This document shows positions 35,698-37,697 of a stretch of 37,697 nt of DNA, piece after piece. How positions within the stretch are numbered: the stretch's first letter is position 1; each line of letters begins with the position of its first letter. The DNA lies in assembly GCA_012729475.1 (NCBI GenBank), contig JAAYDB010000032.1, positions 1 through 37,697 on the forward strand. Direction: 5' to 3'. The notes beneath the pieces are model-generated. The model did no database searches and was not told the origin of the DNA. It saw only the letters and a program-made list of their open reading frames with translations. Origin of the DNA: Bacteroidota bacterium. GTDB lineage: Bacteria; Bacteroidota; Bacteroidia; Bacteroidales; VadinHA17. The translations under genes were made by a program, and so were the position numbers.

Positions 35698-37599
35698 ATG
35701 AGTGAAAATATTAAACATGAATGTGGTATTGCCTTGTTAAGACTACGCAAACCATTGTCATACTATTTTCATAAATATGGTTCATGGGACTATGGCCTCC
35801 ATAAAATGTACCTCATGATGGAGAAACAACACAACAGGGGGCAGGACGGGGCAGGAATAGCAGGGATAAAATTAAAAATGCCTCCCGGACACCGGTATAT
35901 TTACAGACAAAGATCAAACCGGGAGGATCCGTTGAAAGAGGTATTCGGATTAATATACGAAGATATTGAGAAGATAACTGCTGCAAGCCGCGAACAAACA
36001 ACAAATATTGAATATGTCAGAGAAAATATACCTTTTATCTGTGATGTTTATCTCGGTCATCTGAGATACGGGACTTATGGTAATTACAGAATTGATTATG
36101 TTCACCCGGTGAGCAGGGAGAATAACTGGAAATCAAAGAATCTTGTAATGGCCGGTAATTTTAATCTGACAAATGTAGGAGAATTGTTCAACGACCTTAT
36201 TGAACTGGGTCAGAATCCTGTGGATTTTTCGGATACAGTGACCATCCTGGAAAATATTGGTCACAGACTTGACGAAGAAAATGAAAGATTATTCCGGCAT
36301 TACAAGGAAAAGGGTTATACAAAGCAACAGATATCTCCTCTGATAGAAAATGATCTGGATCTCGTGACTGTCCTTTCAAAAGCTAGCCGAAACTGGGATG
36401 GAGGCTATGTGATGGCTGGTATGGTAGGCCATGGAGATGCTTTTGTAATGAGAGATCCGGCAGGAATAAGACCTGCTTTTTATTATATTGATGACGAAGT
36501 TGTTGTAGTGGCTTCTGAACGACCAGTCATTCAGACAATATTCAATGTCAAAAGCAATGATGTTCCTGAATTGCCTCCGGCACATGCTGTTATTATCAAA
36601 GCTACGGGCGAGACCTCTGTGAATCGCCTGAGAGACGAAACTGAAGTCCGTAAATGCTCTTTTGAGAGGATATACTTTTCAAGGGGAACTGATAAAAATA
36701 TTTACTGGGAAAGAAAAAAACTGGGGGAATTACTTACCGGTAACATTCTGAAGGCAATTGATTACGACATTGAGAATACGGTTTTTTCTTATATCCCTAA
36801 TACGGCAGAAACAGCTTTTTACGGCCTGATAAAAGGAGTTGAAGATTATCTTAACCACAGAAAAACTGAAGAGATCCTTAAGAAAAAGGGCTTCATGTCG
36901 GAAGAAGAACTCACTTCTTTGATGAACCAGAGACCGCGTGTGGAAAAAATAGCTGTAAAGGATGTAAAACTAAGGACTTTTATTTCACAGGATAATAGCA
37001 GGGATTATCTGGTAGGCCACGTTTACGATGTTACTTACGGAGTAATAAAAAGAGGTGTGGATAATCTTGTTGTTATTGACGATTCAATTGTAAGAGGAAC
37101 GACTCTGAAAAACAGTATAATCAGAATTCTTGACAGACTTGAGCCCAAACAAATAGTGATCCTTTCTTCTTCTCCCCAATTACGTTATCCTGATTGTTAC
37201 GGAATTGATATGGCAAAACTCGGCGATCTGATAGCTTTCCGGGCAACTGTTGAACTGCTAAAAGATACAGGAAAGTACTCCCTGCTTGAAGATCTCTACC
37301 ATAAAGCTCTTAATGAAAACAAGAAACCTGCTGGAAAGATCAGAAATATTGTGAAAGAAATTTACAAGCCTTTTTGTCCTGACGAAATATCAGCAAAAAT
37401 ATCATCTATGCTAAAAACAAAAGATATTAATGCCGGGTTAATCATTATTTTTCAGACGATTGAAGGGTTGCACAAGGCCTGTCCGGACCACACAGGAGAT
37501 TGGTATTTTACAGGAGATTACCCCACTCAGGGAGGTAACAGGGTGGCTAATCAGTCTTTTATTAACTATATGGAAGGTAGAGATATAAGAGCTTACTGA
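35698..37599 (+). CDS. purF: Extended amidophosphoribosyltransferase (PurF-like)
   Basis: 633 aa, about 130 longer than E. coli PurF (505). The N-terminal class II glutaminase domain has Cys9 in KHECGIALL, behind an 8-residue propeptide that must be removed to free the nucleophile, plus NRGQDGAG and GHLRYGTYG. The C-terminal phosphoribosyltransferase part has RTFISQ, the PRPP loop VVIDDSIVRGTTLKN and RYPDCYGID. Extra residues lie after the first 40 residues (MPPGHRYIYRQRSNRED), inside the glutaminase half, and at the C-terminus. It should catalyse the first committed step of purine synthesis, but it is a divergent long form; a second, standard PurF elsewhere in the genome is possible. Confidence 0.85.
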   Translation: MSENIKHECGIALLRLRKPLSYYFHKYGSWDYGLHKMYLMMEKQHNRGQDGAGIAGIKLKMPPGHRYIYRQRSNREDPLKEVFGLIYEDIEKITAASREQTTNIEYVRENIPFICDVYLGHLRYGTYGNYRIDYVHPVSRENNWKSKNLVMAGNFNLTNVGELFNDLIELGQNPVDFSDTVTILENIGHRLDEENERLFRHYKEKGYTKQQISPLIENDLDLVTVLSKASRNWDGGYVMAGMVGHGDAFVMRDPAGIRPAFYYIDDEVVVVASERPVIQTIFNVKSNDVPELPPAHAVIIKATGETSVNRLRDETEVRKCSFERIYFSRGTDKNIYWERKKLGELLTGNILKAIDYDIENTVFSYIPNTAETAFYGLIKGVEDYLNHRKTEEILKKKGFMSEEELTSLMNQRPRVEKIAVKDVKLRTFISQDNSRDYLVGHVYDVTYGVIKRGVDNLVVIDDSIVRGTTLKNSIIRILDRLEPKQIVILSSSPQLRYPDCYGIDMAKLGDLIAFRATVELLKDTGKYSLLEDLYHKALNENKKPAGKIRNIVKEIYKPFCPDEISAKISSMLKTKDINAGLIIIFQTIEGLHKACPDHTGDWYFTGDYPTQGGNRVANQSFINYMEGRDIRAY

Positions 37600-37697
37600 G
37601 AATCATGTGCAAACCATGTGATCATAAAATCTTTCTGATAAGAAGAAAGATGCCTGTTTATTTTTTCAACATAAATATCCCGTAAAGTTATCATAAT
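37593..37697 (-). CDS. C-terminal part of a minus-strand gene cut by the window edge (tentative)
   Basis: An open frame reads in from the right edge on the minus strand and stops with TAA at 37593-37595. The last residues are KINRHLSSYQKDFMITWFA followed by HDSQ. An ATG occurs at 37694, but the frame is open to the edge, so a longer protein is likely. It overlaps the end of the PurF-like gene by 7 nt. Too short for a family call. Confidence 0.35.
   Translation of the reverse strand: MMITLRDIYVEKINRHLSSYQKDFMITWFAHDSQ

Noticed and set aside
37629-37651. ATCTTTCT/AGAAAGAT hairpin after the PurF-like gene as terminator
   Set aside because: The stem is AT-rich, the T-run follows only about 10 nt later, and the region may code on the other strand; too weak to call.

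Overview
The window looks like a chromosomal piece of a Bacteroidota genome, probably Bacteroidales or a relative such as Marinilabiliales (the order is inference). The evidence is an adjacent SusC/SusD pair, several promoters of the Bacteroidota type (TTTG, about 20 nt, TAnnTTTG), A-rich rather than Shine-Dalgarno start regions, and many lipoprotein signal peptides. No plasmid or phage genes are seen.

Bases 1-19308 are a glycan-use locus. After a repeat element and an unrecognised minus-strand gene come susC and susD with a terminator. Then follow a polytopic membrane protein, an outer-membrane-type lipoprotein with a PD40 propeller and a CXXCH motif, two large paralogous GH3 enzymes (GH3 with an inserted CBM6-like module, Fn3-like, Big_2-like and a ConA-like C-terminus), and a secreted or anchored propeller protein. 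The two GH3 genes are separated by a terminator, a group II intron fragment that begins at the terminator T-tract, and a new promoter. The likely scheme is that SusCD imports oligosaccharides (beta-xyloside or beta-glucoside type) and the GH3 enzymes trim them, one soluble and one lipid-anchored. No endo-acting hydrolase or dedicated regulator is visible, so the locus may rely on genes elsewhere.

Bases 19499-22403 hold hflK and hflC (the FtsH-modulating SPFH pair), an NTF2/SnoaL-like lipoprotein, and tRNA-Ser(GGA) on the minus strand with its own terminator.

Bases 22474-29404 form a minus-strand housekeeping block. In transcription order it is tadA, a two-TM protein, a second-type glutamate dehydrogenase, dprA, an NADP-type glutamate dehydrogenase, tatD and ansA. 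The last three are translationally coupled or overlapping. Two glutamate dehydrogenases plus an asparaginase point to nitrogen handling. The two dehydrogenases differ in the coenzyme-binding loop.

Bases 29503-37697 hold aspS (plus strand), then on the minus strand miaB and two tandem small proteins made only of a carboxypeptidase-regulatory-like domain and a TonB plug with no beta-barrel. On the plus strand follow yebC, a SPOR-like protein and an extended amidophosphoribosyltransferase. The edge has a possible C-terminal fragment of a minus-strand gene. The barrel-less plug pair and the membrane-protein/CXXCH-propeller pair are the most unusual gene content; the repeat at the left edge and the intron fragment are the most unusual non-coding content.
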